Assembly: GCA_947305585.1 (NCBI GenBank)
Contig: CAMZDY010000046.1
Span: 1-8,350, forward strand
DNA length: 8,350 nt
Source: an uncultured Verrucomicrobiota bacterium
GTDB lineage: Bacteria; Verrucomicrobiota; Kiritimatiellia; RFP12; UBA1067
Reading direction: 5' to 3'
Shown here: positions 6,780 to 8,350 of the stretch, one piece after another
How the letters are laid out: each line of letters begins with the position of its first letter
How positions within the stretch are numbered: the first letter of the stretch is position 1
Translations under genes and position numbers: made by a program
The notes under the pieces: model-generated
What the model was told of the DNA's origin: nothing
The model's database searches: none
What the model saw: the letters and a program-made list of their open reading frames with translations, nothing else

Positions 6780-7496
6780 TTATTCACCGAAGTAGCCGTT
6801 TACGATCGGAAGCGCCTTGATCTTGTTATCGACGATAATGTTGATAAGGCCGATCTGCAGACCCTTGGGGCATTCCTTGGCGAAGTTGAAGAGGCCGATC
6901 TGGCAACCGGTGAGATAGTCGGTCTCGTTGAAGATGCCGGCGATCTGGCAACCCTTGACTTCCTTGGCCAGGTTGGCGCCCACGGCCACGTTGAGACCGG
7001 TGGTCTTTTCCTTGTTGCAGGTGCCGAGCACCGCCATCTGCCAACCTTCCATCGTTTCGCCCACGGCCAGCGCCAGTTCGAAATCGATACCCTGGAACTT
7101 GCGCTGCCAGGAGATGGAGCCCAGCTGCACGCCGGCGGTCTCGGCGTTGCCCAGGTTCACACCCAGCGTGCCGCGAACGCCGTACGCGTTGCCCTGGCAC
7201 CAGGTGAAGAGACCGGCCGCATCCACACCGTACATATCGGCACGGTTGAGGTTGGCGCCGAACGGGGTGAAAGCCACGCCGTAGGTGGAAGGCATGTCGA
7301 TATAGAAGAGACCGAGCGCAGCGCCGCGCACATCCCACATGTGGTTGCCGTAGGGGAAGCTCACGGGCGATGCGAGGCTGAGCAACACCGGGGTGTAGCC
7401 GACGGCTTCGCCGGACACGTCCTCGGCTTCCTGAGCGAACACCGAACCAGTCGCCAACGCGAGCGACAGAACCAGACTCTTTGCGATACGATTCAT
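6780..7496 (-). CDS. Exported surface-repeat protein, LA_2272-like
   Basis: A 238-residue protein with a clear signal peptide: basic start MNRIAK, hydrophobic core LVLSLALATG and an AXA-type site VFA, giving cleavage after residue 21 and a mature N-terminus of Gln22. The rest is made of about eleven glycine-led units of 14-17 residues from residue 58 onward. The clearest are GCQIAGIFN (182), GCQIGLFNF (197) and GLQIGLINI (212), spaced exactly 15 apart. The G-x-Q-I/L-G-x-x-N pattern resembles the surface repeats named after Leptospira LA_2272. The units alternate polar and apolar residues, which suggests beta-strands in an outer-membrane or surface-layer setting; the function is unknown. Four cysteines (C160, C183, C198, C209) lie in the C-terminal half, two of them at the same repeat position. 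It is the first gene of the operon, with AAAGGAG (7502-7508) 5 bases before the ATG and a consensus promoter just upstream, so it is probably highly expressed. Confidence 0.82.
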   Translation of the reverse strand: MNRIAKSLVLSLALATGSVFAQEAEDVSGEAVGYTPVLLSLASPVSFPYGNHMWDVRGAALGLFYIDMPSTYGVAFTPFGANLNRADMYGVDAAGLFTWCQGNAYGVRGTLGVNLGNAETAGVQLGSISWQRKFQGIDFELALAVGETMEGWQMAVLGTCNKEKTTGLNVAVGANLAKEVKGCQIAGIFNETDYLTGCQIGLFNFAKECPKGLQIGLINIIVDNKIKALPIVNGYFGE

Positions 7497-7501
7497 TTTT
7501 A

Positions 7502-7508
7502 CTCCTTT
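7502..7508 (-). promoter_or_regulatory. Strong ribosome binding site of the surface-repeat protein gene
   Basis: AAAGGAG with a 5-base spacer to the ATG at 7496. It is the longest Shine-Dalgarno match in the window and stands in a short AT-rich leader of about 32 bases after the predicted transcription start near 7528. Confidence 0.75.
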
Positions 7509-7534
7509 AGGATGTTTTCAAATTGTTTTAGTGT

Positions 7535-7564
7535 ATTATATCATATTCCCGTGCCGGATGTCAA
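7535..7564 (-). promoter_or_regulatory. Consensus sigma-70 promoter of the six-gene operon
   Basis: Read on the minus strand, TTGACA (7559-7564), an 18-base spacer and TATAAT (7535-7540) are all perfect, with an extended -10 TGA. The -35 box begins only 8 bases after the hydrogenase stop codon, so no terminator fits between them. It should drive the surface-repeat gene and, by tight gene packing, everything down to recD2. Sixteen bases around the -10 (7534-7549) and eight around the -35 (7559-7566) are identical to the promoter at 512-541. Confidence 0.88.
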
Positions 7565-7572
7565 GACCAAAT

Positions 7573-8350
7573 TTAGCAGACTTCGCGCGGCACGTAATGC
7601 GTGTGAAGCACGTGGTGCGCGGTTTGGCTGCCGGGTTTGCCCAGAAATTCGGCGTAGATCTTCTTGATGGAAGGATTCTCGTGCGATTTGCGGATGGTCT
7701 TGGCTTCGTCGTTGCGATAGAGCGCGTCGGCGCGCAGCTTGGGCACGTTCACGAAGTTGCGGATGGACGCGGGCACCTGCGGCTGGCCGCCGCCGTTCAC
7801 GCATCCGCCCGGACAGCACATGATCTCGACGAAATGCCAAGGCGCGGTTCCGGCCCGGATCTGTTCCATGATCTTGCGGGCATTGCCGGTGGAGGAGGCT
7901 ACCGCCACCTTCACTTCCATGCCGGCCACGTTGTAGGTGGCCTCCTTGATGCCCTCCTGTCCGCGGACCTCGTGGAACTCGGGACGGGCCAGAGTTTCGC
8001 CGGTAAGGGTTTCGACCGCCGTCCTGAGCGCCGCTTCCATCACGCCGCCAGTCGCGCCGAAGATCACGGCCGCGCCGGTGGATTCGCCGATGGGATCGTC
8101 GAAGGTTTCGTCGGGGAGCGAACGGAAATCGAGACCCACCTTCTTGATCATCCGCGCGAGTTCGCGGGTGGTGAGCACGTAGTCGACATCCTTCACGCCG
8201 GCCGCTTCCTGGCCGTCGCGCCCGATTTCGAACTTCTTGGCCGTGCAGGGCATCACCGACACCGAAACGATGTCCTTGGGATCGATGCCGGCGCGCTTGG
8301 CGTAGTAGGTCTTGGTGACCGCGCCCTGCATCTGCTGGGGCGACTTGCAG
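7573..8350 (-). CDS. hydA: [FeFe] hydrogenase catalytic subunit, C-terminal part (5' end outside window)
   Basis: The last 258 residues of a group A [FeFe] hydrogenase, which makes or oxidises H2 at the H-cluster; in fermenting anaerobes such subunits often work in NAD(P)H- or ferredoxin-linked complexes. Visible are CKSPQQM at the window edge, the P2 motif VMPCTAKKFE with an H-cluster cysteine (codon 8247-8245), the P3 motif EIMCCPGGCVNGGGQP with two more (codons 7815-7813 and 7803-7801), and the classic C-terminal box YAEFLGKP...AHHVLHTHY. The P1 motif (TSCCPAW-like) and any N-terminal iron-sulfur domains lie beyond 8350, so the complex type cannot be told; the symbol hydA is generic. An ATG at 8331 is internal, because the frame stays open to the edge with conserved residues. 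In the P3 motif the residue before the first ligand is itself Cys. The gene ends on TAA 8 bases before the next promoter. No accessory hydrogenase gene follows it. Confidence 0.95.
   Translation of the reverse strand, partial: CKSPQQMQGAVTKTYYAKRAGIDPKDIVSVSVMPCTAKKFEIGRDGQEAAGVKDVDYVLTTRELARMIKKVGLDFRSLPDETFDDPIGESTGAAVIFGATGGVMEAALRTAVETLTGETLARPEFHEVRGQEGIKEATYNVAGMEVKVAVASSTGNARKIMEQIRAGTAPWHFVEIMCCPGGCVNGGGQPQVPASIRNFVNVPKLRADALYRNDEAKTIRKSHENPSIKKIYAEFLGKPGSQTAHHVLHTHYVPREVC

Noticed and set aside
6618..7667. 349-codon plus-strand open frame over the surface-repeat gene and both flanks
   Set aside because: Register shadow of the surface-repeat gene that also runs through its promoter and leader; no domain.
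1..8350. parS site near parB
   Set aside because: I looked by eye for TGTTTCACGTGAAACA-like palindromes and found only partial half-sites, such as a TGTTTCA near 5049; a scan allowing two mismatches would settle it.
1..8350. tRNA or rRNA genes, CRISPR array, insertion sequence or phage module
   Set aside because: No cloverleaf-like, direct-repeat-spacer, transposase or terminal-repeat signal was seen. The ORF6N gene alone does not make a prophage.

Overview
The window looks like chromosomal DNA of an obligately anaerobic bacterium. The evidence is an [FeFe] hydrogenase, a class A flavodiiron O2/NO reductase, a RecD2-type helicase (typical of bacteria without RecBCD) and a chromosomal ParB. 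GC content is high over most of the window (roughly 60 percent by eye) and clearly lower in the first ~600 bases. An exported LA_2272-type surface-repeat protein and an ORF6N-domain protein point weakly to a host-associated lineage in or near Verrucomicrobiota/Kiritimatiellota/Lentisphaerota or another gut anaerobe phylum. That placement is a guess from gene content, not a phylogenetic result.

Every supported gene lies on the minus strand, so the window is read from its right end to its left. At the right edge is the C-terminal part of an [FeFe] hydrogenase catalytic subunit (7573-8350, 5' end outside the window). Overlapping its tail is a near-perfect sigma-70 promoter (7535-7564), which starts a compact six-gene run: LA_2272-type exported repeat protein (6780-7496), ParB (5825-6751 or -6787), exported M28/glutaminyl-cyclase-like enzyme (4981-5823), flavodiiron protein (3836-4984), class I/II aminotransferase (2653-3834) and RecD2 helicase (585-2702). 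The gene junctions are one-base gaps, an ATGA overlap and a 50-base overlap, so this is almost certainly one operon of functionally unrelated genes with translational coupling.

A second promoter (512-541) of the same architecture, sharing 16 + 8 identical bases with the first, drives a lower-GC unit at the left. It carries a possible 12-codon leader ORF (396-434) overlapping by ATGA the start of a short ORF6N-domain protein (82-399), then the first codons of another gene running off the left edge (1-34).

The most interesting idea is that the exported repeat protein is predicted to be cut by signal peptidase to expose an N-terminal Gln, and the same operon encodes an apparently exported glutaminyl-cyclase-like enzyme whose known reaction is cyclising N-terminal Gln to pyroglutamate. 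Other points worth a look are the shared promoter architecture, an eleven-unit ~15-residue repeat that tiles most of the mature surface protein, the leader/ORF6N coupling and a Cys-Cys in the H-cluster motif of the hydrogenase.
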